The notes under the pieces are model-generated. The model was given only the letters and a program-made list of their open reading frames with translations. It ran no database searches and was not told where the DNA came from. Positions 39,085-47,656 of a stretch of 64,000 bases of DNA are shown in pieces (the stretch's first letter is position 1; each line of letters begins with the position of its first letter). The translations under genes and the position numbers were made by a program. Source of the DNA: Actinokineospora alba (GTDB lineage: Bacteria; Actinomycetota; Actinomycetes; Mycobacteriales; Pseudonocardiaceae); assembly GCF_004362515.1 (NCBI RefSeq), contig NZ_SNXU01000001.1:682001-746000 (forward strand), in the 5' to 3' direction.

Positions 39085-41639
39085 TAAGCTCCGCTGGGGA
39101 TGTGGACGGGGCCCAGCTTGAGGATTTCGCGGAAGTCCTTGGCAGGTAGGGGCCTGGAGAGGAGCCAGCCCTGGTAGGCGTCCACGCCGACGCCGCGCAG
39201 GACGTGGAACTGGGTGGCGTTCTCGACGCCCTCGGCGACGCAGCTGCGGCCCATGGCGCGGGCCATGTCGACCAGGGCTCGGGCGACGGCGAAGTCCGAC
39301 GCGTCGGTGGCCACGCCGGAGACGAAGCGGCGGTCGATCTTGATGATCTGGGCGGGCAGTTCCTTGAGCCGGGCCAGCGACGAGTAGCCGGTGCCGAAGT
39401 CGTCCACGGCGAAGCGGACGCCGCGTTCCACCAGTTCGGCCATGGCCTCGCGGCTGCGGGACGGCAGGTCGATGAGGCTGGTCTCCACCAACTCGAGCAC
39501 CACCCGGTCCCAGGCGATGCCGGTGGCGGCGACGGTGGCACAGACGACCTCGACGAACTCCGGGTCGCCGGGCACCAGGCCCGCGAGGTTGACGGCGATG
39601 CCGACTCCCCCGCCCAGGGTGCTTCCGTTGATCTGCGGCCATTCCGCCGCCTCGGTCAGGGCCGCGCGCAGGACCCAGCGGTCGAGTTCACCCAGCAGGT
39701 CGCCCTGTTCGGCGACGGGGAGGAACTCGCCGGGCAGCAGCAGGCCGCGTTCCGGGTGCGGCCAGCGGACCAGGGCCTCGGCCGACAGCACGGTTCCGTC
39801 CGGGCCGACCACCGGCTGGTAATGCAGGATCAGCTGGTCGTTGGCGATGGCCTCACGCAGCTGGCCCTCGAGGAGCATCTGGCTGTTGGCCGAGGCGATG
39901 AGGGCGTCGCTGGCCAAGGAGACCCGGCCGGTGCCCCGCGCCTTCGCGGCGAACATCGCGGCGTCGGCAAAGCGCAGCAGGTCGGCGCCGCTGGTGTCCT
40001 GGCCGGACGGGACGGCCGCGCCGATACAGGCCGACACGCGAAGCAACTGGCCACGGACCGGGACCGCGGTGCGGAGCAGGCTGGCGGCGAGGTTGGCGAG
40101 CGCGTCGACGCCGCCGACTTCCTCCACATCCGAGCAGATGACCACGTACTCGTCGCCGGACATCCGGGCGACCGTGCAGCTCGGCGGCAGTCCCCGTTCC
40201 AGGCGTCGGGCCAGGGCGGTGATCAGCTCGTCGCCGACGTCGTGGCCGAGGGAGTCGTTGACCCGCTTGAAGTTGTCTACGTCGCAGAACAGCAGCGCGA
40301 TGCGTTCGTAGTCGCGGCCGCCGAGCAGCTTCGCCAGGAGTTCCTTGACCGCCGCGCGGCCCGGCAGGCCGGTCAGCTCGTCGTGGGTGGCCTGGTAGCG
40401 CAGCCGTTCCGCGGCCCGTCTGCGGTCGGTGACGTCGGCGAAGACGACCAGCCAGAACCGCTGCCCGTCGTCGGCCACCGAGACCGTGGCGTTGAGCTCG
40501 CAGTACACCGGCTTGCCGGTCGCGGTGGCCAGCACGCGCTGCCCACTGTGGAACGAATGGGAGCCGCCACGGGACGTGGGGCGGTCGTCGGGGTGGGTGA
40601 GCTGCTCGGCGGTCATCCCGCGCAGCTGGTCAAGGTCCATGCCCAGCAGCGAGCAGAGGGCGTCATTGGCGTCGACGAGCCGTTCGGCGTCGTCGAACAG
40701 GGCGATGCCGACGGGGGTGATGGCGACCAGGTCGGTGAACCGCTTGCTGGAGCGCTGCATCCGCGTTTCCGTGGAGCGCTGCTCGGTGACGTCCTGGGCG
40801 GTGCCGATCATCACGGCGTCGCCGCTGTCGGGCCCGGCCGCCTCGCCGCGGATGCGGAACACCCGGCGCGTGCCGTCGGGGCGGATGACCCGGTGCTCGC
40901 ACTCCACTGGCCGCTTCGTGCCGGCAAGTTCCTGCCACCGCTGGTCGACCCAGCCGCGGTCGTCGGGGTGGCAGAGCTCCAGATAATCCGCGTATGTGAT
41001 CTTCGTCCCTGGCTCCACGCCGGCCAGTTCGTAGAGCATCGATGACCACAGACAGTCACCAGTTTTGGTGTTCCACTCCCAGGTGCCGAGCCGGGCGACC
41101 CGCTGCGCCTCGCGGAAGAGCCTGCCGTCCTGGGTGAGCTGGCGCTCCATCGCGCGGAACTTCGTGAAGTCCTGCACGGTGCCGTGCACCTTCGACGGCT
41201 TGCCGTTGGCGTCGCATTCCGTGCGGGCGCGCACCAGATAGGTGCGCTCACCAGCGAGGTCGCGCACTTCCAGCTCGATGGGCTGGGCCGATCGGTATCG
41301 GCACAGCCGCGAGCGGAAGCGCGCGACCGCGGGCTGGTCATCGGGGTGGACGAGGGCGAGCAGCTCATCGAGCGTGGCGCGCGGGGACAACCCGCACAAC
41401 CTGCACAAACCGTCGGAGAGGTAGCCCAGACCGGAGGCCATGTCGAACGTCCAACTGCCCAGTCGGGCTATCCGCTGGGCCTCCAGTAACAAGGAGCGTT
41501 CCGCGGCCACGTCCGCGAGAACATCCGCGGCACTCGATTCGCCCAGGTCAGGCGCGAGAATGCGACCGGTGTCGACGTCGAGTGCTCCCGCGGGCATCAC
41601 GGCCCCGGGAAGCCCGACGCGCACGACATGCTCGGCCAC
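39084..41639 (-). CDS. PAS-GGDEF-EAL cyclic-di-GMP signalling protein
   Basis: An 851-residue cytosolic sensor. Three PAS-type domains (about 60-170, 175-295 and 300-415: IARLGSWTFDMASGLGYLSD, VARLGTWEWNTKTGDCLWSS, VAITPVGIALFDDAERLV), then a diguanylate cyclase domain (about 420-590) with the site SGDEY instead of GGDEF, then an EAL phosphodiesterase domain (about 595-845) with SAEALVRW and FAVDDFGTGYSSLARLKELP. The EAL catalytic residues appear intact; SGDEY may be weak or regulatory. No membrane helices are seen, so it responds to an internal signal. Starts at GTG 41639 after GGAGGGG. Confidence 0.93.
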   Translation of the reverse strand: MAEHVVRVGLPGAVMPAGALDVDTGRILAPDLGESSAADVLADVAAERSLLLEAQRIARLGSWTFDMASGLGYLSDGLCRLCGLSPRATLDELLALVHPDDQPAVARFRSRLCRYRSAQPIELEVRDLAGERTYLVRARTECDANGKPSKVHGTVQDFTKFRAMERQLTQDGRLFREAQRVARLGTWEWNTKTGDCLWSSMLYELAGVEPGTKITYADYLELCHPDDRGWVDQRWQELAGTKRPVECEHRVIRPDGTRRVFRIRGEAAGPDSGDAVMIGTAQDVTEQRSTETRMQRSSKRFTDLVAITPVGIALFDDAERLVDANDALCSLLGMDLDQLRGMTAEQLTHPDDRPTSRGGSHSFHSGQRVLATATGKPVYCELNATVSVADDGQRFWLVVFADVTDRRRAAERLRYQATHDELTGLPGRAAVKELLAKLLGGRDYERIALLFCDVDNFKRVNDSLGHDVGDELITALARRLERGLPPSCTVARMSGDEYVVICSDVEEVGGVDALANLAASLLRTAVPVRGQLLRVSACIGAAVPSGQDTSGADLLRFADAAMFAAKARGTGRVSLASDALIASANSQMLLEGQLREAIANDQLILHYQPVVGPDGTVLSAEALVRWPHPERGLLLPGEFLPVAEQGDLLGELDRWVLRAALTEAAEWPQINGSTLGGGVGIAVNLAGLVPGDPEFVEVVCATVAATGIAWDRVVLELVETSLIDLPSRSREAMAELVERGVRFAVDDFGTGYSSLARLKELPAQIIKIDRRFVSGVATDASDFAVARALVDMARAMGRSCVAEGVENATQFHVLRGVGVDAYQGWLLSRPLPAKDFREILKLGPVHIPSGA

Positions 41640-41702
41640 GGAGCGATCCCCTCCACCCTCGAGTAGGCGGGTGGGGCACCGCTGCCGAGCATCCCGCCGG
41701 CC

Positions 41703-42914
41703 TCAGGCTACCCCGTCCTCCTTCGCGGCCCTTGCCACCGCCGCCGCGACCTCGGGTGCGACCCGGGGGTCGAGGGCACTCGGCACGATCTTGTCGACCG
41801 CCAAGTCCTCCTCGGCGACGGCCGCGATGGCGTCGGCGGCGGCCAGCTTCATCCGCTCGGTGATCCGGCGCGCGCCGGAGTCCAGGGCGCCGCGGAAGAT
41901 GCCGGGGAAGGCGAGGACGTTGTTGATCTGGTTCGGGAAGTCGCTGCGCCCGGTGGCGACGATCGCCGCGTACTTGCGGGCGATGTCGGGGTGGATCTCC
42001 GGGTCGGGGTTCGACAGCGCGAACACGATGGAGTCCTTGGCCATGGTGGCCACCAGGTCCTCGGGCACGGTGCCCGCCGAGAGCCCGACGAAGACGTCGG
42101 CGCCCGCGAGCGCCTCGGCCTGGCCGCCGCGCAGCCCGTTGAGGTTGGTGACCTTGGCCATCTGCTCCTTGATCGGGTTCAGATTGTCGCGGCCCTCGTG
42201 GATGATTCCGCGCGAGTCGAGCAGCGTCACGTCGCCCGCGCCCGCGGCCAGCAGGATCTTCGCGCAGGCGATGCCCGCGGCGCCCGCGCCCGCGATGACG
42301 ACCCGCTGGTTCGCGATGTCCTTGCTCAGGACCGTGTTCGCCCCGCGCAGCGCGGCGAGGAGCACGATCGCGGTGCCGTGCTGGTCGTCGTGCATGACCG
42401 GGCAGTCCAGGGCCTCGATGAGCCGCTCTTCGAGTTCGAAGCAGCGCGGCGCGGAGATGTCCTCGAGGTTGACCGCGCCGAACGACGGGCGCAGCCGGAC
42501 CAGGGTCTCGACGATCTCGTCGACGTTGGTGGTGTCGAGCACCAGCGGGATCGAGTCGAGCCCGCCGAAGACCTTGAACAGGGCGGCCTTGCCCTCCATG
42601 ACCGGCAGCGACGCGCTGGCGCCGATGTCGCCGAGGCCGAGCACCGCCGTGCCGTCGGAGACGACCACTACCAGGCGCGACGCCCACGTGTAGCGGGCCG
42701 CGAGCGAGGCGTCCTCGGCGATCGCGCGGCTCACCTTGGCCACCCCGGGGGTGTAGGCGATCGACAGCGACCTCGGGTCGGCCAGCGGCTTGGTGACCTC
42801 TACACCGAGCTTCCCGCCCTCGTGGGCGCGGAAGATCTCCTCATCGGTGATCGGTGCTGAATCGCTCACTGGGGTTTCTCGCAAGGTCTCTTGGTAGTCA
42901 TTCAGTGCGGTCAT
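41703..42914 (-). CDS. NAD(P)-dependent malic enzyme
   Basis: Oxidative decarboxylation of malate to pyruvate, 403 residues, short bacterial form. Start ATG 42914 (MTALNDYQETLRETPV), preceded by GGAGG; longer frames lack support. Family blocks: SLSIAYTPGVAKVSRAIAED, NLEDISAPRCFELEERL, VMHDDQHGTAIVLLAALRGA (metal and substrate) and VVIAGAGAAGIACAKILL (nucleotide). Links the TCA cycle to pyruvate and reduced cofactor supply; cofactor preference cannot be read with certainty. Confidence 0.94.
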   Translation of the reverse strand: MTALNDYQETLRETPVSDSAPITDEEIFRAHEGGKLGVEVTKPLADPRSLSIAYTPGVAKVSRAIAEDASLAARYTWASRLVVVVSDGTAVLGLGDIGASASLPVMEGKAALFKVFGGLDSIPLVLDTTNVDEIVETLVRLRPSFGAVNLEDISAPRCFELEERLIEALDCPVMHDDQHGTAIVLLAALRGANTVLSKDIANQRVVIAGAGAAGIACAKILLAAGAGDVTLLDSRGIIHEGRDNLNPIKEQMAKVTNLNGLRGGQAEALAGADVFVGLSAGTVPEDLVATMAKDSIVFALSNPDPEIHPDIARKYAAIVATGRSDFPNQINNVLAFPGIFRGALDSGARRITERMKLAAADAIAAVAEEDLAVDKIVPSALDPRVAPEVAAAVARAAKEDGVA

Positions 42915-43311
42915 GAGTGGCGTCCTCCAGGATCTCGCAGAGTGCTCACGGGCACACGCGAGCGGATTGCCGGACGGGGCTCCGAGTCCGGACACGGGCT
43001 GGTCTTCCAGTCGCACGGGCGCGGGGTTGCGTCGTGGTTGACGGGACAGCGGAGCTGGTCGACGGCGGGGGTTCCGGTCGCTTGCCCGGGGTGTTGGGCG
43101 GGCGGCCGATGGACGCTGCGGTGCGCACAGTGTGACAGCACAAGTGTGACCTGTCTGCGGCCGGGATCACATCGAAGGCCGCCAAAGCCGCACGTCAGAA
43201 GCAGTTTCACCAAGACGTCCGTCCGGTTTGGTTTGTGACGGTGCCCTGTTCGGAGCGTTACACGTGGATAGTGCTCATTTTCCGGAGAGGTCGATCACTA
43301 GGCTCGGGACC
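42915..43311. other. divergent intergenic region, malic enzyme / RmlC-like
   Basis: No gene is supported. AGTGTGAC occurs twice, at 43129-43136 and 43143-43150 (14-bp period), a possible activator site. TAGGCT at 43299-43304 is the likely -10 of the downstream gene. Confidence 0.4.
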
Positions 43312-43908
43312 ATGCAGGCACGTGAGCTGAAGGTCACCGGCGCGATCGAGTTCTCCCCGCGGACGTTCCCGGACAGTCGGGGCCTTTTCGTGTCGCCGTT
43401 CCAAGGGGAAGCGTTCGAGAAAGCGGTCGGACACCGGCTGACCGTCGCGCAGACGAACCACAGCCGCTCCCACCGCGCCACCATCCGGGGCCTGCACTTC
43501 GCCGACGTGCCGCCCGGGCAGGCCAAGTACGTCTACTGCCCGCAGGGCGCGCTGCTCGACTTCGTCGTGGACGTGCGGGTCGGGTCGCCCACGTACGGCG
43601 CCTGGGACGCCGTGCGGCTCGACACCGTCGACTTCCGCGCCGTGTACGTGCCGGAGGGGGTCGCGCACGGCTTCGTGGCGCTGGAGGACGACACGGTGCT
43701 GTCGTACCTGTGCTCCACCGGCTACAACCCGGGCTCGGAGCGCGGCATCCACCCGCTGGACCCGGACCTGGCGCTGCCCTGGTCGGTCGACGAGCCGATC
43801 CTGTCGGAGAAGGACGCCGCCGCGCCGACCCTGGCCGAGGCGGCCGCCGCCGGGCTGCTGCCGACCTACGACGCCTGCCTGGCGCGCTACGCGGACCTGC
43901 GGGGCTGA
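43312..43908 (+). CDS. dTDP-4-dehydrorhamnose 3,5-epimerase family protein
   Basis: RmlC-type cupin epimerase for dTDP-6-deoxysugars, 198 residues. Key sites: TIRGLHFADVPPGQAKYVYC (catalytic His and binding residues), FVVDVRVGSPTYGAW, and VYVPEGVAHGFVALEDDT. It is isolated from rmlA/B/D, so it may serve rhamnose synthesis elsewhere or another deoxysugar pathway. ATG 43312 follows the -10 hexamer TAGGCT by 7 nt, implying a leaderless transcript. Its 3' end overlaps the convergent sodX by 22 bp. Confidence 0.88.
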   Translation: MQARELKVTGAIEFSPRTFPDSRGLFVSPFQGEAFEKAVGHRLTVAQTNHSRSHRATIRGLHFADVPPGQAKYVYCPQGALLDFVVDVRVGSPTYGAWDAVRLDTVDFRAVYVPEGVAHGFVALEDDTVLSYLCSTGYNPGSERGIHPLDPDLALPWSVDEPILSEKDAAAPTLAEAAAAGLLPTYDACLARYADLRG

Positions 43909-44213
43909 ATCCGGCCCGGCCGAGGCCACAGCCGCCAGCGGATCACGGCGTGCACGTGGGCGGGCCCGAGGTAGCGGGAGTCGGTCGAGGCCTCGGTGAA
44001 GTCGCCTTCGACGTGCCAGAGGTAGCCGGCGGGCCGGATGGCGCGTTTGACGGAGAGCTGCCCCGGCCTGCTCGGCCAGGTCACCAGCACCACGTCGCCC
44101 GGTTTGGGCTTTCCGCGCGTCGCCAGGACGACGTCACCGCCCGACAGCGCGGGCGCCATGGACGCACCGCGCACCGTCACGCGCCTGACCGGCGTTCGGT
44201 CGAAGAGAGTCAA
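43887..44213 (-). CDS. sodX: nickel SOD maturation protease (S26 family)
   Basis: A 108-residue small serine protease of the LexA/signal-peptidase fold: Ser in TVRGASMAPALSGGDVV and Lys in QLSVKRAIRPAG form the catalytic dyad. It lacks a membrane anchor, unlike ordinary signal peptidases. It is divergent from sodN, and its predicted task is to remove the 16-residue leader of the NiSOD precursor so that His1 becomes the N-terminal nickel ligand. This sodN/sodX pairing is known in actinobacteria and cyanobacteria. Confidence 0.9.
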   Translation of the reverse strand: MTLFDRTPVRRVTVRGASMAPALSGGDVVLATRGKPKPGDVVLVTWPSRPGQLSVKRAIRPAGYLWHVEGDFTEASTDSRYLGPAHVHAVIRWRLWPRPGRIQPRRSA

Positions 44214-44294
44214 CGATCACCTCCACCTGCCCGCTCATCGTGCCCGGAGTAGGGTCGAATCGTCGGAGCACCCCCGTTCGCCCATGGAGGAACA

Positions 44295-44702
44295 ATGCGA
44301 CTGTTGTCGCGCTTTCTCGCGCCTCGACTGGAGGCCACAGCCCACTGTGACCTTCCGTGTGGCGTGTACGACCCGGCCCAGGCCCGCATCGAAGCCGAGT
44401 CGGTGAAGGCGGTCCAGCAGAAGTACCAGGACAACGAGGACCCCGAGTTCCGCACGCGCGCGGTCCTGATCGCCGAGCAGCGCAGCGAGCTCGTCAAGCA
44501 CCACCTGTGGGTCCTGTGGACGGACTACTTCAAGCCGCCGCACTTCGAGAAGTACCCGGAACTGCACGACCTGTTCAACCGCGCCACCAAGGCCGCGGGC
44601 GCGGGCGGCACCAAGGGTTCGATGGACCCGGCCACCGGCCAGGCCCTGCTCGACCTGATCGGCGAGATCGACAAGATCTTCTGGGAGACCAAGAAGGCCT
44701 GA
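44295..44702 (+). CDS. sodN: nickel superoxide dismutase precursor
   Basis: Dismutates superoxide in the cytosol as a nickel hexamer. The precursor has 135 residues; leader MRLLSRFLAPRLEATA, then mature start HCDLPCGVY, the nickel hook (His1, Cys2, Cys6, with Tyr9 near the site). The mature four-helix part has 119 residues, the usual length. GGAGG lies 4 nt before ATG 44295. In Streptomyces nickel and Nur control SOD genes; no Nur box was identified here. A strong hairpin follows. Confidence 0.97.
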   Translation: MRLLSRFLAPRLEATAHCDLPCGVYDPAQARIEAESVKAVQQKYQDNEDPEFRTRAVLIAEQRSELVKHHLWVLWTDYFKPPHFEKYPELHDLFNRATKAAGAGGTKGSMDPATGQALLDLIGEIDKIFWETKKA

Positions 44703-44716
44703 CGCCGCAGCGCGTC

Positions 44717-44763
44717 GAAACGGCGCAGGCGGGCGAGGACATCTCGCCTGCCTGCGCCGTTTC
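44717..44763. terminator. bidirectional terminator after sodN
   Basis: 21-nt arms 44717-44737 and 44743-44763 with one central mismatch and a 5-nt loop. It separates sodN from the convergent small ORF ending at 44775. Confidence 0.85.
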
Positions 44764-44774
44764 GTATTGCCTTG

Positions 44775-45032
44775 CTACGCCGTCAGCGCGCTCATCCGAC
44801 GCTGCTCGATGACCGCGGCGGCGATCACGTCCTGCAATATGCGCGCGGTGTCGGCCGAGGGAAGCCGGGCGGTTTCGCCGGGCGGGACGGAGATCCCGAT
44901 GTTCCCCTCCGCGTCGAGATAGACCGACATCTCACGATGCCGTCCAGCCGCGTCGATACACGGCACGGTTCGTATCCACGGGTGCGAGCTGATCGCGACC
45001 ACCTCCTGATGCAGGTGCGAAGGTTCGCACAC
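44775..45032 (-). CDS. hypothetical protein (85 aa)
   Basis: A small protein of about 85 residues with ISSHPWIRTVPCIDAAGRHR and, further on, VYLDAEGNIGISVPPGETAR then a helix VIAAAVIEQRRM. It is cytosolic with no known motif. I start it at GTG 45032, which has GCGAGGAAC upstream; the frame is open nine codons further. A GTGCGAA-GG-TTCGCAC palindrome covers its first codons and could be its own operator or hairpin. Confidence 0.5.
   Translation of the reverse strand: MCEPSHLHQEVVAISSHPWIRTVPCIDAAGRHREMSVYLDAEGNIGISVPPGETARLPSADTARILQDVIAAAVIEQRRMSALTA
45015..45030. promoter_or_regulatory. 7-bp palindrome at a gene start
   Basis: GTGCGAA-GG-TTCGCAC at 45015-45030, overlapping the first codons of the minus-strand ORF 44775-45032. 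Could be an operator or an mRNA hairpin. Confidence 0.35.
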
Positions 45033-45147
45033 GGTGTTCCTCGCGCGGGCGGGGCCCACGCCGGCCGTCCCGGTCAGGGTCCGCTCGGGGTTGCGGCCAG
45101 GGTCTTACCTGATGATCTTGCCGTAACCGGCGGACAGGCTTGGCGGC

Positions 45148-45807
45148 ATGAAGACCTCACGCCTTGCCGCCACGTTCGCCGCCGCCGCCGTGCTGGTCGG
45201 CCTCGCCGCCACGCCGGCCGCCGCCACACCTGAGTTCAGCTTCGCCGACTGCCCCACCGTCCTGCCGACCGGCGCCGACCCGGCCAAGTGGCGCTGCGAG
45301 GAGATGGCGGCCACCGGGACCGTCAAGTTCGGCACCCTGCCCACCCTCGACTTACCGATGCTGCGGATGACCTTCGCCGAGGGCACCCTCGACGGCCGCT
45401 TCGCCCAAACCTTCGGCGCGCTGCGCGCGGAGCCGGTGCGGGTGCCGCGCAGCCACCTGTCGTTGGAGTTCCGGTACGGCGGGTTCTCGGACTTCCAGTC
45501 GAACGACCAGCGGATGGGCGAAGTGCACCTGAAGCTGGCGGTCAAGGGGTTCGGGGTGCCTTCGACCTGCACTATCGGGACGGACGCGGAGCCGCTTCGG
45601 TTCGTGGTGAAGCGGCAGACACCGACCGAGGTGATCTCGACGAACCCGCTGGTGGTGCGGTTCAGCATCGCCGACACGGCGTTCACGGTGCCGCGGTCGA
45701 GTGGGTGTGGGCCGTTCAGCCGGATGATCGACCAGCGGCTGGGCCTGCCGTCGGCTGAGGGGAATTCGCTGGTGCTGCACAACAGGGTGGGAATCCGCGG
45801 GTACTGA
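45148..45807 (+). CDS. secreted hypothetical protein
   Basis: A 219-residue exported protein: signal peptide MKTSRLAATFAAAAVLVGLA to about residue 26 (cleavage after AAA), followed by a mature domain with three or four cysteines (FADCPTVLP, WRCEEM, STCTIG, SGCGPFS) probably forming disulfides. The pattern of beta strands suggests a compact extracellular fold. I recognise no enzyme motif. Homologues seem common in actinomycetes as uncharacterised secreted proteins. Confidence 0.75.
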   Translation: MKTSRLAATFAAAAVLVGLAATPAAATPEFSFADCPTVLPTGADPAKWRCEEMAATGTVKFGTLPTLDLPMLRMTFAEGTLDGRFAQTFGALRAEPVRVPRSHLSLEFRYGGFSDFQSNDQRMGEVHLKLAVKGFGVPSTCTIGTDAEPLRFVVKRQTPTEVISTNPLVVRFSIADTAFTVPRSSGCGPFSRMIDQRLGLPSAEGNSLVLHNRVGIRGY

Positions 45808-45895
45808 CGACCTGTTGGACAGCGCCGTGCGCATCGGACAAAGAGCCCCGCGCGCGGCGCTGTCGTGCACCGGCCACGATTCGGCGTCGTGCGGC

Positions 45896-46363
45896 TTACT
45901 TCGGCGACACCCGGATCGTGATGGTGGCCGCCACGACCTCCTTGCCCTCGGTGTCGACGATGGACACCGGCACCGGCAGGTCGAACGGCTCCGTGCCGAA
46001 GGTCGGGAGCTCCGGGAGTTCGGCGACCGCGCGCAGGCTCGTGTTGGCCTTCGCCGTGTACGCGACCGTCATGCCCTTGGGGATCCACCGGTGGCTCGTC
46101 GGCACGGTGGCCTCGGCCAGCATGCCCATCGCGCACTCGGCGAGGTTGCAGGCGGCGATGGCGTGGAACGTGTGGATGTGGTTGTGCACGCCCCACCACT
46201 TCGGCGAGCGGACCTCGCAGCGGCCGGGGCGCATGTCGACGACCGTCGGCAGGATCGTGCCGAAGTAGGGCACGCGCACGGACATCGCCACGGAGAAGAG
46301 GCGGTTGCCCAGGGGACGCTCGGCGAGCTTGCGCCACATCACGTAGGTCTTGGTCGACGTCAT
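45896..46363 (-). CDS. DUF4442-type hotdog thioesterase-like protein
   Basis: A 155-residue protein resembling the DUF4442 branch of hotdog-fold thioesterases: MRPGRCEVRSPKWWGVHNHI, then HAIAACNLAECAMGM and a terminal strand VVAATITIRVSPK. May hydrolyse acyl-CoA. ATG 46363 has a minus-strand -10 TAGCTT at 46371-46376, 7 nt away: probably leaderless. It is divergent from the phosphatase gene, whose -10 (46411-46416) lies nearby. Confidence 0.8.
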   Translation of the reverse strand: MTSTKTYVMWRKLAERPLGNRLFSVAMSVRVPYFGTILPTVVDMRPGRCEVRSPKWWGVHNHIHTFHAIAACNLAECAMGMLAEATVPTSHRWIPKGMTVAYTAKANTSLRAVAELPELPTFGTEPFDLPVPVSIVDTEGKEVVAATITIRVSPK

Positions 46364-46423
46364 GAGAATTAAGCTACTTCCCAGTAGGTTTTGTGGCAAG
46401 CGTGAGCATTTAGGATCCAGGTC

Positions 46424-47005
46424 ATGCATGAGCCGGCGGTCTACCTGCTGCGACACGGCGCCACCGAGTGGTCGGAGAACGGGCGGCACACCGGCCGCAC
46501 GGACATCCCACTGACCAGCGTCGGCGAGGCGGGGGCCAGGCGGGCGGGCGCGCTGCTGGCCGACCTGCGTGGCGACCGGCCCGCGCTGGTGCTCTCGAGT
46601 CCGCGCGTCCGGGCGACCCGCACCGCCGAGTTGGCGGGGCTCACCGTCGACGAGACGACCGAGGATCTCGCCGAGTGGGACTACGGCGACTACGAGGGCC
46701 TCACCACACCCCAGATCCGCGAGACCGTGCCAGGCTGGACCGTGTGGACCCACCCCTGCCCGAACGGCGAGACCGCCGACGCCGTGGGTGAGCGCGCCGC
46801 GAAGGTCATCCACCGGATCCGCGAAACCGACGGCGACGTCGTCCTGATCGGCCACGGGCACTTCAGCCGGGTGCTGGTGTCCACCTGGATCGGGCAGTCC
46901 GCCACCTTCGGTGTCCACTTCGGACTCGAAGCGGCCGGGCTCAGCGTTCTCGGCGACGAGCGCGGCGTGCCGCAGGTCCGCAGGCTCAACGTCCCCGCCC
47001 GGTAA
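46424..47005 (+). CDS. histidine phosphatase family protein
   Basis: A 193-residue phosphoglycerate-mutase-like phosphatase. RHGATEW near residue 10 carries the phosphoryl-accepting His; the second His lies in VVLIGHGHFSRVL near 145. It resembles the acid-phosphatase/CobC-type branch. TAGGAT (46411-46416) lies 7 nt before ATG 46424, so the transcript is likely leaderless. The acetyltransferase gene follows after 10 nt and is probably co-transcribed. Confidence 0.88.
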   Translation: MHEPAVYLLRHGATEWSENGRHTGRTDIPLTSVGEAGARRAGALLADLRGDRPALVLSSPRVRATRTAELAGLTVDETTEDLAEWDYGDYEGLTTPQIRETVPGWTVWTHPCPNGETADAVGERAAKVIHRIRETDGDVVLIGHGHFSRVLVSTWIGQSATFGVHFGLEAAGLSVLGDERGVPQVRRLNVPAR

Positions 47006-47015
47006 GGAGAACCCC

Positions 47016-47501
47016 TTGTCAGACCCCAGGATCCGCCGCGTCAGCGAGTCCGATGTGGACGCCGTGGTGGGCCTCGTGCACGAGCTGGCCGACTACGAGC
47101 GCGCGCCCGACGAGTGCCACCTGACCGCGCAGCAGCTCCACACCGCGCTGTTCGGCGAGGCGCCGGCACTGTTCGGGCACGTGGCCGAAGTGGACGGCAA
47201 GGTCGTCGGCTGCGCGCTGTGGTTCCTCAACTTCTCGACGTGGCGCGGCGTGCATGGCATCTACCTCGAAGACCTCTACGTCAGCCCGTCGCAGCGCGGG
47301 TCGGGCCTGGGCAAGGCGCTGCTGGTCGAACTGGCCGCCGAGTGCGCCCAGCGCGGCCTGCAGCGCCTGGAGTGGTCGGTGCTCGACTGGAACGAGCCCG
47401 CCATCGGCTTCTACAAGTCGATCGGCGCCGTGCCGATGGACGAGTGGACCGTCTACCGGCTCACCGACACCGCGCTCGCCGACCTGGCCAGCGAGGCCTG
47501 A
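47016..47501 (+). CDS. GNAT acetyltransferase
   Basis: A 161-residue N-acetyltransferase starting at TTG 47016, with AGGAGA just upstream; the longer open frame has no ribosome site. The acetyl-CoA motif reads LYVSPSQRGSGLGKALLVEL. The pattern ELADYERAPDECHLTAQQL near the N-terminus and WSVLDWNEPAIGFYKSIGA at the end resemble diamine/thialysine N-acetyltransferases (SSAT type). A polyamine-like substrate is plausible but unproven. Confidence 0.85.
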   Translation: MSDPRIRRVSESDVDAVVGLVHELADYERAPDECHLTAQQLHTALFGEAPALFGHVAEVDGKVVGCALWFLNFSTWRGVHGIYLEDLYVSPSQRGSGLGKALLVELAAECAQRGLQRLEWSVLDWNEPAIGFYKSIGAVPMDEWTVYRLTDTALADLASEA

Positions 47502-47604
47502 AATTCGCTGTATATACCCACTTCTACCTGGGAATTCTCCGGTACGTTCGTAGCTTCTTCCGCAGGGCCCGTTCGGGTTAACGTTCACCCGATAGGTGCG
47601 CTTC

Positions 47605-47619
47605 GTGACTCTTTGTCAC
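47605..47619. promoter_or_regulatory. GTGAC-TCTTT-GTCAC dyad upstream of the subtilase
   Basis: A 5-bp dyad 38-52 nt before the protease GTG. Possible operator or leader hairpin. Confidence 0.3.
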
Positions 47620-47656
47620 CGAGGGTGGCGCACTCTCCCTGCGAAAGGAAATCCCC

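Noticed and set aside
42891..43238. Plus-strand ORF of 115 codons upstream of the RmlC-like gene
   Set aside because: No ribosome site, unusual Trp/Arg/Ser/Cys composition, and it overlaps the malic enzyme start and promoter region.
47534..47559. SigR promoter before the subtilase (GGAAT at 47534)
   Set aside because: After 18 nt the sequence reads CTT rather than GTT, and it lies about 100 bp from the start codon; too weak to call.
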